Source of the DNA: CAWANP01 sp963783445
GTDB lineage: Bacteria; Chloroflexota; Anaerolineae; JAAYZQ01
Length of the DNA: 64,000 bases
Assembly (NCBI GenBank): GCA_963783445.1
Contig: CAWANP010000020.1
Span: forward strand, 496,001-560,000
Reading direction: 5' to 3'
A program made the translations under genes and the position numbers. Position 1 is the first letter of the stretch. Every line of letters starts with the position of its first letter. Under the pieces are notes generated by a model that saw only the letters and a program-made list of their open reading frames with translations, ran no database searches and was not told the origin of the DNA. Positions 8,418 to 16,400 of the stretch are shown here, one piece after another.

Positions 8418-9208
8418 CCGAGCAACTCCCGCACTTTGGCCCCTACATCCTGCGCCCGGACAAGCGCCTCTCCGACGAGGATGGCATCGGCGCCCATGGC
8501 TTCTAACCGCTCAACATCGCCCCGGCTGTGGATGCCGCTTTCAGACACCAGAACGACCTCGGGGGGAACCAGGGGGCGCAGGTTCTCTGTTGTACCCAGA
8601 TTGACCTCAAATGTGCGCAAATCGCGGTTGTTTGTACCGATGATACGGCGGCCATGGGCCAGGCCAAAGCTCAATGCCCGCTCAAGCTCGGTTGCATTGT
8701 GGACCTCGACCAAGGCGGCCATACGCAGGTCCTCGACAACGTGGAGGAGGGCTTGCAGAGTCTTATCGTCCAGAGCGGCCACGATGAGCAGGACAGCGTC
8801 GGCGCCGGCAGCGCGGGCCTGATAGACCTGGTAGGGGTCGAGGACAAAGTCCTTGCGCAGTACCGGTAAGCTTATGTTCTGCCGTACTGTACGCAGCTCA
8901 TCCAGGCTGCCCTGGAAATAGTGCTCGTCGGTCAGGACGCTGACGGCTGCGGCGCCACTTGCCTCGTACTCGCGGGCCAGTAGCACCGGATCGAGATCAG
9001 GGCGGAGCAACCCCTTGCTGGGCGAGGCTCTCTTGACCTCGGCGATGAGGGAGATGCCAGGGACCCGTAACGCAGCCGCAAAGTCGCGGGGCGGAGGAGC
9101 CGAGGTCATCTCTGCCTGGACGGTTTTCAGGGATACCGCAGCCTTGTCACGCGCGATTTCATCCCGCTTCCGGCGTGTGATCTCGTCGAGTATGGTTGGG
9201 CCTGACAC
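8414..9208 (-). CDS. trpC: Indole-3-glycerol phosphate synthase
   Basis: TrpC closes the indole ring from CdRP. It is a (beta-alpha)8 barrel of 264 residues with LIAEVKRASPSKG (catalytic Lys59), VLTDEHYFQGS, LRKDFVLDPYQV (second catalytic Lys), IGTNNRDL and SESGIHSRGDV. The start is a GTG that shares one base with the trpD stop (TAGTG). Confidence 0.97.
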   Translation of the reverse strand: MSGPTILDEITRRKRDEIARDKAAVSLKTVQAEMTSAPPPRDFAAALRVPGISLIAEVKRASPSKGLLRPDLDPVLLAREYEASGAAAVSVLTDEHYFQGSLDELRTVRQNISLPVLRKDFVLDPYQVYQARAAGADAVLLIVAALDDKTLQALLHVVEDLRMAALVEVHNATELERALSFGLAHGRRIIGTNNRDLRTFEVNLGTTENLRPLVPPEVVLVSESGIHSRGDVERLEAMGADAILVGEALVRAQDVGAKVRELLG

Positions 9209-10242
9209 TAGTCAACCACCCGCTGGCTGTAGTCGATCAGTGCCTCAAGCGTCCCCAGCGCAGCGCCGCTATCGATGCTCTCAGCGGCGCGGGCGATGCC
9301 CTCTTCCAGGTCGGCGGCCGCGTGACCGGCCATCAAGGCAGCCCCTGCGTTGAGCAGGACCACATCGCGCCGTGGCCCGCGGTCCTGGCCGTCGAGCACG
9401 GTGCGCGTGATGTGGGCATTTTCCCTTGGATCGCCCCCCTTGAGGTCGCCGGCCTTGGCCTGGCGGAAGCCGAGTTCGCCCGGATCCAGCACTTTGGTAA
9501 CGACATCACCGTTCCCGGGTGCAACGCCAAAGCAGCTGATTCGGTTGGGGCCGGTGGTGGTCAGTTCATCGAGCCCGCCATGTCCGTGCACGACGTAGGC
9601 GGCATCACTGCCCAGTTGCAGCAATACGCGGGCCAGTACCTCAGTTAGATCGGCGTCATAGACACCCATCAATTGGGCCGCGGCGCAGGCCGGATTGGTC
9701 AGCGGTCCCAGGAGGTTAAAGACCGTGCGGACGCCCAGTTCGCGACGCGGGCCGACGGCATAGCGCATGGCCGGATGCAGGCTGGGCGCAAAGAGAAATC
9801 CGATGCCGATTTCGTCGATCGCCTGGGCTACCCGCTCCGGAGCCAGGGTGAGTTTGACGCCCAGGGCTTCCAGGACATCGGCGCTACCAGACCGGCTGCT
9901 GACGCTGCGATTGCCATGTTTGGCTACCCCCAGGCCAGCCCCGGCAACCACAAAAGCGGCAGTGGTCGAGATGTTGAAGGTGCCAGCCTGGTCGCCGCCG
10001 GTACCACAGGTGTCGATGACGTCGCTTCGGGAAGGGTGCACCGGTACGGCAGCGCTGCGCATAGCACGGGCACAGCCTGTGATCTCGTCCGCCGTCTCTC
10101 CCTTGACGCGGAGAGCGACCAGGAAGCCGGCGATTTGGGCCGGCGTGGCGGCGCCGGTCATGATCTCGTTCATCACGGCCTCGGCCTGTTCGGCAGGCAG
10201 GGATTCGCCTGCCAACAACTGCTGAATGGTATCGCTGATCAT
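9208..10242 (-). CDS. trpD: Anthranilate phosphoribosyltransferase
   Basis: TrpD transfers phosphoribose from PRPP to anthranilate. Motifs are DTCGTGGDQAGTFNIST (PRPP binding), KHGNRSVSSRSGSADVLEALG and RRELGVRTVFNLLGPLTNP. A longer upstream frame exists, but the ATG at 10242 forms an ATGA overlap with the trpG stop and gives a normal protein of 344 residues, so I choose it. Unlike many TrpGD proteins this is not fused to the glutaminase. Confidence 0.97.
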   Translation of the reverse strand: MISDTIQQLLAGESLPAEQAEAVMNEIMTGAATPAQIAGFLVALRVKGETADEITGCARAMRSAAVPVHPSRSDVIDTCGTGGDQAGTFNISTTAAFVVAGAGLGVAKHGNRSVSSRSGSADVLEALGVKLTLAPERVAQAIDEIGIGFLFAPSLHPAMRYAVGPRRELGVRTVFNLLGPLTNPACAAAQLMGVYDADLTEVLARVLLQLGSDAAYVVHGHGGLDELTTTGPNRISCFGVAPGNGDVVTKVLDPGELGFRQAKAGDLKGGDPRENAHITRTVLDGQDRGPRRDVVLLNAGAALMAGHAAADLEEGIARAAESIDSGAALGTLEALIDYSQRVVD

Positions 10243-10823
10243 GTGATTTTTCCTTTCCCCTGGCCTGGCGCCAGAAAGTTCTGGAGGATCTTTTTCCCAT
10301 GCTCGGTAAGGATGCTCTCCGGATGGAACTGCAGGCCGATGAGCGGCGCGGTCTTGTGCCTGAGGGCCATCATCTCGCCCTCGGCCGTATGGGCGGCAGC
10401 CTCCAGGCAGTCGGGCAAGGGGCCGTCGACGATCAGGCTGTGATAGCGCATGGCGTTGAAGGGGCTGGGTACGTCCCGCAGTATGCCGCACTGATCGTGG
10501 TACACAGAGCTGGTCTTGCCGTGCATAAGGCGTGGCGCCCGATGGACCAGGCCGCCAAAGGCGGCAGCGATGCACTGATGGCCCAGGCAAACACCGAGGA
10601 TGGGCGTTGTCGCATATAGCTCGCGGATGACGTCAAGTGAAATGCCACCATCGTCGGGGGTGCCCGGCCCGGGCGAGATGACGATGTGGCTGGGGTCCAG
10701 ATCCCGGATCCCATCCACTGTCACTGCGTCATTGCGGTGTACGGTGGGTTCGGCTCCTAACTCGCCCAGGTACTGCACCAGGTTGTACGTAAAAGAGTCA
10801 TAATTGTCTATCACCAGAACCAT
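10239..10823 (-). CDS. trpG: Anthranilate synthase glutamine amidotransferase subunit
   Basis: This class I glutaminase (194 residues) feeds ammonia to TrpE. The nucleophile is C79 in GVCLGHQCIA, the oxyanion strand is ISPGPGTPDD, and the His-Glu of the triad is in FHPESIL. The ribosome site AGGAGG lies 5 bases before the ATG. In related bacteria this subunit may also serve 4-amino-4-deoxychorismate synthesis, but nothing in the window indicates that. Confidence 0.96.
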   Translation of the reverse strand: MVLVIDNYDSFTYNLVQYLGELGAEPTVHRNDAVTVDGIRDLDPSHIVISPGPGTPDDGGISLDVIRELYATTPILGVCLGHQCIAAAFGGLVHRAPRLMHGKTSSVYHDQCGILRDVPSPFNAMRYHSLIVDGPLPDCLEAAAHTAEGEMMALRHKTAPLIGLQFHPESILTEHGKKILQNFLAPGQGKGKIT

Positions 10824-10936
10824 CTTTTCCTCCTAGATTCTCTTCTCGCGAACTGTACAATTGGCCGAGATGTGGCAGAGTTCTTGTGGGCGTCCCGTTT
10901 CTTCCATCACACCGTCGGACCCGCCAAGCCTGAAGG

Positions 10937-12443
10937 TCAAATACCTTTTTCTGCCATTTCAATCGCTACACCCAATGCCCGGGCTTTGTGGAGCGTCTCC
11001 TCCCACTCGAGGGTTGGGTCGCTGTCGGCGACGATGCCTCCCCCAGCTTGAAGGTAGGCAACGTCGCCCTGCATCAGGATGGTGCGGATGGTGATGCAGG
11101 TATCCATGTTCCCGTTGAAGCCAAAGTAGCCAACGGCGCCGGCATAATGACCGCGCCTGACCGACTCTCAGTTCGTCGATGATCTCCATAGCCCGTACCT
11201 TGGGGGCGCCACTGACCGTACCTGCGGGAAAGGTTGCGCGCAAGAGATCGTAGGCATCCACGTCGTCGCGCAGTTGTCCCGTCACGCGGCTGACCAGGTG
11301 GATGACGTGCGAATAGCGTTCCACAGTGAGCAGGTCCGGTACCTCCACCGTGCCATAGTTACACACGCGGCCCAGGTCGTTGCGGCCCAGATCCACGAGC
11401 ATCACGTGCTCGGCCCGTTCCTTGGGATCGGCCAGCAGTTCGGCTTCCAGGGATTGGTCTTCTCGCTCTGTCTTGCCGCGCGGGCGTGTCCCGGCGATAG
11501 GGCGGACCTCGGCCTCGCGATCCTGCAAGCGGACCAGCACTTCCGGTGAGGAACCGATGAGGTGGAGCGCAGGATCGCTACCCAGGGATAGGAAAAACAT
11601 GTAGGGGGACGGATTCAGACGTCGCAGAGCGCGGTAGATACTAAAGGGCTCGGCCTGGGTCCGGCGTCTCAGTCGCTGGGACGGGACAACCTGAAAAACG
11701 TCGCCAGCAGCGACATAGTCCTTGGCCCTGAGTACGGCAGCCTCGAACTGGTCTTGGGTCAGGTTTGAGCGAAACTCGCCAGCCACCTGTCCGGGCGCGG
11801 AGGCCTGGTTGGGCAACGGAGCCTGCAGTTCGCTCGCCACGGCATCCAACCGAGCGATGGCGTCGTCGTAGGCATCGTCAAGGTCACTGCCCGGTGGCAC
11901 GTGGGCGTTGGCTACCACCAACAGGCGGTGCCGTACGTGGTCGAATATGACCAGGGTGTCGGTCACGAGTAGATGCAGGTCGGGCAGATTGAGTTCATCC
12001 CGCGTTGTATCTGGCAGCCGCTCGAAAAAGCGTACCAGGTCGTAGCCCAGGTAGCCGACAGCGCCGCCAAAGAAGCGGGGCAGATCCGGTGCCATGTCGC
12101 CCATAGGTGCCACTGGCTGGTAGCGGCCCAGTTCAGCGGCGACGGCGTGAAGCGGATCCTCTCCACCGGCAAGATACCGCGTCTCGGCCTGGTCGTTGTC
12201 CAGGACGGTCAGCTCGCGGCCGCGGGTGATGATCTGGCGGCGCGGATTGAAGCCCAGGAAGGAATATCGCCCCACCTGCTCGGCTTTTTCCACGCTTTCG
12301 AGCAAGAAACTCGGCCCCTGACCGCGCAACTTGAGATAGACTGAGACGGGCGTCTCCAGGTCTGCCGCCAATTCACGGTAGACCGGTACCAGCGCGCCGT
12401 GAGCGGCTATCGTGCGAAATTGCTCTCGTGACAAGATGTCCAT
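10937..12443 (-). CDS. trpE: Anthranilate synthase component I (one frameshift near C-terminus)
   Basis: TrpE converts chorismate and ammonia to anthranilate. The N-terminal feedback motif LLES (residues 47-50) indicates tryptophan inhibition. The chorismate-binding core includes GDVFQVVPSQR, PIAGTRPRGKTEREDQ, HVMLVDLGRNDLGRV and TVSGAPKVRAMEIIDEL. Near 11155-11163 one extra base shifts the frame; the correct reading is RRGHYAGAVGYFGFNG..., ending AIEMAEKGI at the TGA 10937-10939. The gap to trpG (about 110 bp) holds no gene. The first gene of the operon, it follows the T-box leader. Confidence 0.95.
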
Positions 12444-12464
12444 GCCCTCTTGCTCCTCAAATAG

Positions 12465-12500
12465 AAAACGCCTCTCGTCCCTTCAGGGACGAGAGGCGTT
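12465..12500 (-). terminator. T-box-controlled attenuator hairpin
   Basis: AACGCCTCTCGTCCC / GGGACGAGAGGCGTT form a long, perfect stem with a short loop, followed on the minus strand by TTTTCTAT. It lies 20 bp before the trpE start and would be disrupted by pairing of the T-box antiterminator. Confidence 0.93.
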
Positions 12501-12813
12501 TACAATATCCCGCGGTGCCACCCTTTTTAGGCTGGTTTAGAGCAATAAAAAAACGCGCCATGAGCGCGTTGCAAGCCAGCCTCACTCTTTGCAGGTACGG
12601 CCCCTCCATAGTGGGAGGCGATACCCTCGGCCCTGATAACGGTGGCGACTCCGTCCAGTCCTATAGGGCGTACCGAACGCCGTTCGGACTGTCAGCTCCC
12701 CGGCCCATTCACGTCTGCCGCTTGCGAGCGGGCTTTCAGCACAAGGCCCGCCTCTCTGGCGCGCGCTCAGGCGCTACTACTCCGGATCATAGCCGTTACG
12801 AATCTTGCTTTGT
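12465..12813 (-). promoter_or_regulatory. T-box leader (tryptophan-specific) of the trp operon
   Basis: Read on the minus strand, the leader holds the Stem I signature CCAGAGAGGCGGGC, then GTGAA-TGG-GCCGGGGAGCTG. The specifier triplet in the GAA-NNN context is TGG (plus-strand 12705-12707), the only Trp codon. The T-box proper, AGGGTGGCACCGCGG, is at 12510-12524 and pairs with uncharged tRNA through its GGCA core. It is followed by the terminator at 12465-12500. Uncharged tRNA-Trp should favour the antiterminator, so the operon is read when tryptophan is scarce. Everything needed for the mechanism is visible. Confidence 0.93.
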
Positions 12814-12820
12814 GGCTGCT

Positions 12821-12849
12821 AATATACACCAAGAAGCTAGATTTGTCAA
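12821..12849 (-). promoter_or_regulatory. Sigma-70 promoter of the trp operon
   Basis: On the minus strand TTGACA (12844-12849) and TATATT (12821-12826) are separated by exactly 17 bp. Transcription would start near 12813 and read the T-box leader. Confidence 0.9.
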
Positions 12850-12897
12850 GTTTGGGTTTTTGGTCATCTGGTCATGAACGACTGTTCAGGAGAGGAT

Positions 12898-12925
12898 TTG
12901 CTTTCTGGGGCGAGTGTGATATAAT
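12898..12925 (+). promoter_or_regulatory. Extended -10 promoter, divergent from trp
   Basis: TGATATAAT (TGn plus a perfect TATAAT at 12920-12925) has a weak -35 (TTGCTT) 16 bp upstream. It points to the SnoaL-like gene with a leader of about 275 bases. The stretch 12926-13207 contains no gene that I can support. Confidence 0.6.
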
Positions 12926-13207
12926 GATTTCTGCATCGAACTCTCACTACAGCTCTGGCCCAATTTAGCCTAATCTGGGGCGCACAGCAAGCTGCGCACT
13001 CTGTTGTATCGTCTGCACTGCGCCTTCTTCTTTGAGGATGCGTACCTCGCGGCTGATGCTCGACCCCCAACAGCAACGCCTGCCGGGAGCATTGGTAGCC
13101 AGCCATCGCTTCGGGGCAGAATTCTGTTGAAACTCCAGAGGAATCAGATGACCGGGCGAGATGGCACGCCCATGAACCAGGTCCACAGTACCTGGAGAGA
13201 GGAGTGA

Positions 13208-13621
13208 ATGCTGATGAGCGAGCAGGACAATGTACGAGTGGTACAGGAGTGTTTCCAGGCACTTGGCGCCCGGGACGTACCCGCTATGATGCAATTGCTG
13301 GCGGAGGACGTGGTGTTGGTCTCACCTGGACCTCCGGACTTGGTCCCGTGGGCTGGCGAGTACCACGGTCCCGACGGAGTTGGCCAGTACTACATGGCAT
13401 TATCTCAGGGTGTCGAGACATCGGGGATGGAAGTCCGGGAGCTCATCGCCCAGGGGGATAAGGTCGTGGCGTTGGGCCAGCATACGGGCCGCGTCCGGGC
13501 CACCGGCCGCAGTTATGATCTGAACTGGGTTCAGGTCTATACCGTGCGCGATGGCAAGGTTGCCGCCCTGCACTCCTACCATGACACCTTTTTGGTGGCC
13601 GAAGCTGCGCGCAGTGATTGA
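13208..13621 (+). CDS. SnoaL/NTF2-like small protein
   Basis: The protein has 137 residues and an NTF2-fold pattern: N-terminal helix (VRVVQECFQALGARDVPAMMQLLAEDV), GPDGVGQYY, and the strand-rich half ending VQVYTVRDGKVAALHSYHDT. Such proteins are polyketide-cyclase/ketosteroid-isomerase-like or simple ligand binders, and the substrate is unknown. The ATG follows AGAGAGGAG. It stands alone, with a long hairpin about 50 bp downstream. Confidence 0.75.
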   Translation: MLMSEQDNVRVVQECFQALGARDVPAMMQLLAEDVVLVSPGPPDLVPWAGEYHGPDGVGQYYMALSQGVETSGMEVRELIAQGDKVVALGQHTGRVRATGRSYDLNWVQVYTVRDGKVAALHSYHDTFLVAEAARSD

Positions 13622-13669
13622 AGCCTGCTGAACGTACCGCCACCGTGCCAATGCCGGATCGGAGTGCAA

Positions 13670-13736
13670 TCTGCCCGCCATCTGGTGGTGAGGAGGGACG
13701 AGTTCCGCTCCTCCTCACCACCAGGTGGCGGGCAGA
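13670..13736. repeat. Long hairpin (27-bp arms)
   Basis: Arms at 13670-13696 and 13710-13736 pair over 27 bp with one G-T wobble and a 13-base loop. There is no T run, so it is not a classical intrinsic terminator. It may be a processing or mRNA-stabilising structure, or a repeat element. Nothing else is seen in 13622-13797. Confidence 0.6.
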
Positions 13737-13797
13737 GGCTACTGGACGCTCTATCCAGAAGGGCAGAGCGAATCGTGCCAGTCAGTAGTCAACAGGG

Positions 13798-14374
13798 TCA
13801 CTCATCACGCTTGAGTTGAAGTGTCTCCAACGCGGCGTGCCCGTCGACCATAAGTTCAGGATAGGACATGACCAGCATTTCAGGCTGTGAATCGCCGTCC
13901 AGATCAGTCACCAACACTTTGCCAAGCTCAAGGCTGGCTTGGCACTCTGGCTTCCTGTAGGGTGCCATTGCCGGCGCTCAAAAGTATCTGGATTGCCTTG
14001 CCCGGCTTGTCAGGCGCCAGCACGTCTAGGTGCGCGTCGCCATCCAACTGCGACGCCGCAAACTGCCAGGCAGTCGCCCCGGTTTCATAATCCACGCCAT
14101 CTTGCAGAGTACCATCCCCATTGTTCAGCAGTACACCCAGGTTGCCATGCTCCGAGGAGATGGCCAAGTCAACGCGAGCATTACCGTTCAGGTTCTCGGC
14201 TTGCACATCCAGAGGTAGCCCGCCACTTGGATAGTCCACGCTGTTCTGGAATGCGCCATCGCCCTTGTTGAAGAACAGCCTCACTATGCTGCTCCCCTGG
14301 TCTGGTACAATTGGGTCCGGGCAGCCGTCGCCGTCCAGGTTGGCAGCGATGATGTTCCAGACCTTGTCCACATG
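13798..14374 (-). pseudogene. FG-GAP/VCBS repeat protein fragment
   Basis: The minus strand encodes several FG-GAP-like units: ANLDGDGCPDPIVPDQG, ENLNGNARVDLAIS, SQLDGDAHLDVLAPD and, after a frameshift near 13940, VTDLDGDSQPEMLVMS. Each has the DxDGDxxxD calcium-binding pattern of beta-propeller surface proteins. No start codon, signal peptide or complete propeller is present upstream, and the stop is TGA at 13798-13800. I read it as the decayed 3' part of a secreted propeller protein. Confidence 0.65.
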
Positions 14375-14416
14375 CCGTTTCCTTGACCTCTCTATCCCCT
14401 TTTGGGAGCGACGAGA

Positions 14417-14849
14417 TACGGGGTACGTTCCACAGGTTGCAGTTGGCGCACGACCAGTACCAACTGGGGCGAGCCGTCCTGGAGGGGGTGGCCTACGGCC
14501 TATGCTAGCTCCTGGATCTTTGCCAGGAGCTGGGTGTGCCAATCGACCAAACTGTTCTTGCCGGTGGAGGCTCTGCTACCCAGGGTTGGCCCCAGATTAT
14601 GGCCGATGCCTGCCAGCGCGATGTCATGATCCAAACCGGCAAAGAGACAGTGACGCGAGTGCTGTATGCTCTGTGCCAAGCGTACCTGGGGCGCGAGGCG
14701 TGAGAGACTGGAAGAGCCTTTTGCAGACATTCGACGAATCTGATATAATCCTCTGCGGCCGCGAGTTCGGCCCTGTCTACGAAAGCGGATATCAGTACTA
14801 CAGGGCATTCGCACAATTCACCCTGGCGCAATCCGACACGGTGTCCTGA
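14417..14849 (+). pseudogene. FGGY-family sugar kinase, C-terminal remnant
   Basis: Fragments in shifted frames match the C-terminal half of xylulokinase-like FGGY kinases: YVPQVAVGA, AHDQYQLGRAVLEGVAYGL, then LAGGGSATQGWPQIMADACQ (the adenosine-binding GGGA(R/T)S..W.QI(M/L)AD motif). A TGA follows at 14701. A last piece, FGPVYESGYQYYRAF, resembles the extreme C-terminal helix of these kinases in yet another frame. The N-terminal half is missing, so this is a broken gene and not a sequencing shift. Confidence 0.65.
14721..14749 (+). promoter_or_regulatory. Promoter upstream of the xanthine dehydrogenase-type operon
   Basis: TTGCAG (14721-14726), a 17-bp spacer and TATAAT (14744-14749), with an extended TGn before the -10. 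It lies within the kinase remnant and points to the gene at 15064. The gap 14850-15063 has no gene. Confidence 0.6.
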
Positions 14850-15063
14850 AGGCGCGGATCTAAGCTTGTGACATTGGTTTATGATGCTGCCTATGGAGGA
14901 GAGGCAAACGTGACTAGAAAGAGTAGAAGACTCGGTGCGGGCAGGACCCCCAGTCTCGCGCTGACTCTGAGACTCTCAGACAGGAGGCATCCAGTCTGAG
15001 GTGTTATTCATCGACCGTCAGCCGCCACTGGTGCAGCCTTCCGGTTAATAGGGAGATCAAAGT

Positions 15064-15918
15064 ATGGGAGATTTCGAATACGTACGTGCGCGTAGCCTGC
15101 GTGAGGCCGTGGACTACCTCGGCGAGCCTGGCCTGAGAAGCCGCATTCTGGCTGGAGGTACCGACTTGGTCAACCAGTTTCGCAGCGACGAGAGTTCCTG
15201 CGACAGAGTCGTGGACGTGGGACACGTTCCGGAGCTTCGGGTCATTCGAGTTGATGACGAGGTGCATATCGGCGCAGCGGTGACCCACGCCGAGGTCGCA
15301 GCCCACCCAGGCTTGCAGGCGGGGGCGCCTCTCCTGGTCCAGGCTTGCCGCCAAATCGGCAGCCCCCAGATTCGCAACATTGCCACAGTAGGTGGAAACG
15401 TCGTCAATGCAGCGGCCTGTGCCGACACGCTGCCAGCCTTGGTCTGCATGGGCGCTAATGCTGTCGTGGTCGGCAGTTCAGGCAGGAGTTCTGTTCCCGT
15501 GGCCGATTTGGTCACCGGTGTGAACCGAACCGTGCTTGCCAACGACAGCTTGGTCGAAGCTTTCGTGTTCGATGCAGCGCCGGCAACGAGCCGATCAGAC
15601 TTTCAGCGCATTGGCCGCCGACGGGCAATGTCGATTGCCCGGCTTTCGGTGGCGGCCATGGGCATGTTGGATAGCGAAGGCCAGGTTGCCCTGATCCGGC
15701 TGGTGCCCGGAGCAGCTTTTGCCCGGTTCCAGCGAGCAACCGTCGTTGAAGAGATGCTCCGAGGCCAACGACCTTCCGCACAACGGATACAGGCGGCAGG
15801 GCAGCGCATGGCCGAACTGTTTATGGAAGAATCAGGAGGACGCTGGTCGGCGCCATACAAGGAAAAGACCATTGCGGCGCTTACCGTCCGTGCATTGAAC
15901 GAGGTGCTGCAAGCATGA
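15064..15918 (+). CDS. Xanthine dehydrogenase-family FAD subunit
   Basis: The protein has 284 residues and the medium-subunit (CoxM/XdhB) fold. The FAD-binding motif AGGTDLV is at residues 30-36, and TVGGNVVNAAACADTLPAL is near residues 110-128. The C-terminal CO_deh_flav_C region follows. It passes electrons from the [2Fe-2S] subunit to the acceptor. It overlaps the next gene by 4 bp (ATGA), and the ATG follows AGGGAG. The three subunits form one operon. Which purine or N-heterocycle is oxidised cannot be told. Confidence 0.9.
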   Translation: MGDFEYVRARSLREAVDYLGEPGLRSRILAGGTDLVNQFRSDESSCDRVVDVGHVPELRVIRVDDEVHIGAAVTHAEVAAHPGLQAGAPLLVQACRQIGSPQIRNIATVGGNVVNAAACADTLPALVCMGANAVVVGSSGRSSVPVADLVTGVNRTVLANDSLVEAFVFDAAPATSRSDFQRIGRRRAMSIARLSVAAMGMLDSEGQVALIRLVPGAAFARFQRATVVEEMLRGQRPSAQRIQAAGQRMAELFMEESGGRWSAPYKEKTIAALTVRALNEVLQA

Positions 15919-16400
15919 AGATAAGTTTCACGTTGAATGGCAACCCGGTGGAGGTGGAGGCGCCAGCCAGTATCAGCCTGCTTCAGCTCTTGAGAGAGTA
16001 CTTGGGCCTGACCGGCCCCAAGCCAGGCTGTGAGGTGGGCGAATGTGGTGCCTGCGCAGTGTTGTTGGATGGCCAAGTCGTTAACTCGTGCCAACTGCTG
16101 GCCCCTCAGGTTGGCGATCGAAGCGTGACGACCATCGAGGGGATTCGCGGCGCCGATGGTGGGCCGAACGACCTACAACTGGCCTTTCAGGAATTCGGTG
16201 CTGTGCAGTGCGGCTACTGCACGCCGGGCATGATCATGGTCGCTGATGCCTTGTTGGCGCAGAATACGCAGCCTACGCGCGAGGAGATTCGGGAAGGGAT
16301 TTCTGGTACCCTGTGCCGGTGCACTGGCTATCAACAGATTGTCGATGCCGTGGAGGCAACCGCAGCCCGGCGGCGGGCAGGTAACAGGAGGGACGCATGA
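15915..16400 (+). CDS. Xanthine dehydrogenase-family [2Fe-2S] subunit
   Basis: The plant-type ferredoxin domain has ligands C39, C44, C47 and C59 (CEVGECGACAVLLDG). The second, helical cluster domain has C99, C102 (QCGYCTPGM) and C134, C136 (GTLCRCTGY). Length is 161 residues, as expected for CoxS/XdhC-type small subunits. It sits between the FAD and molybdenum subunits with 4-bp overlaps on both sides. Confidence 0.95.
   Translation: MKISFTLNGNPVEVEAPASISLLQLLREYLGLTGPKPGCEVGECGACAVLLDGQVVNSCQLLAPQVGDRSVTTIEGIRGADGGPNDLQLAFQEFGAVQCGYCTPGMIMVADALLAQNTQPTREEIREGISGTLCRCTGYQQIVDAVEATAARRRAGNRRDA

Noticed and set aside
10239..10590. N-terminal extension of TrpD
   Set aside because: The extra residues are trpG in another frame; the ATGA-overlap start gives the normal TrpD length.
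12864..13294. Minus-strand ORFs opposite the SnoaL-like gene leader
   Set aside because: Overlap a clear plus-strand gene and a promoter, with no family similarity.
14265..14849. 194-residue ORF over the kinase remnant
   Set aside because: Only its last part reads as kinase-like; the rest crosses other frames and an antisense FG-GAP fragment, so it is not a gene.
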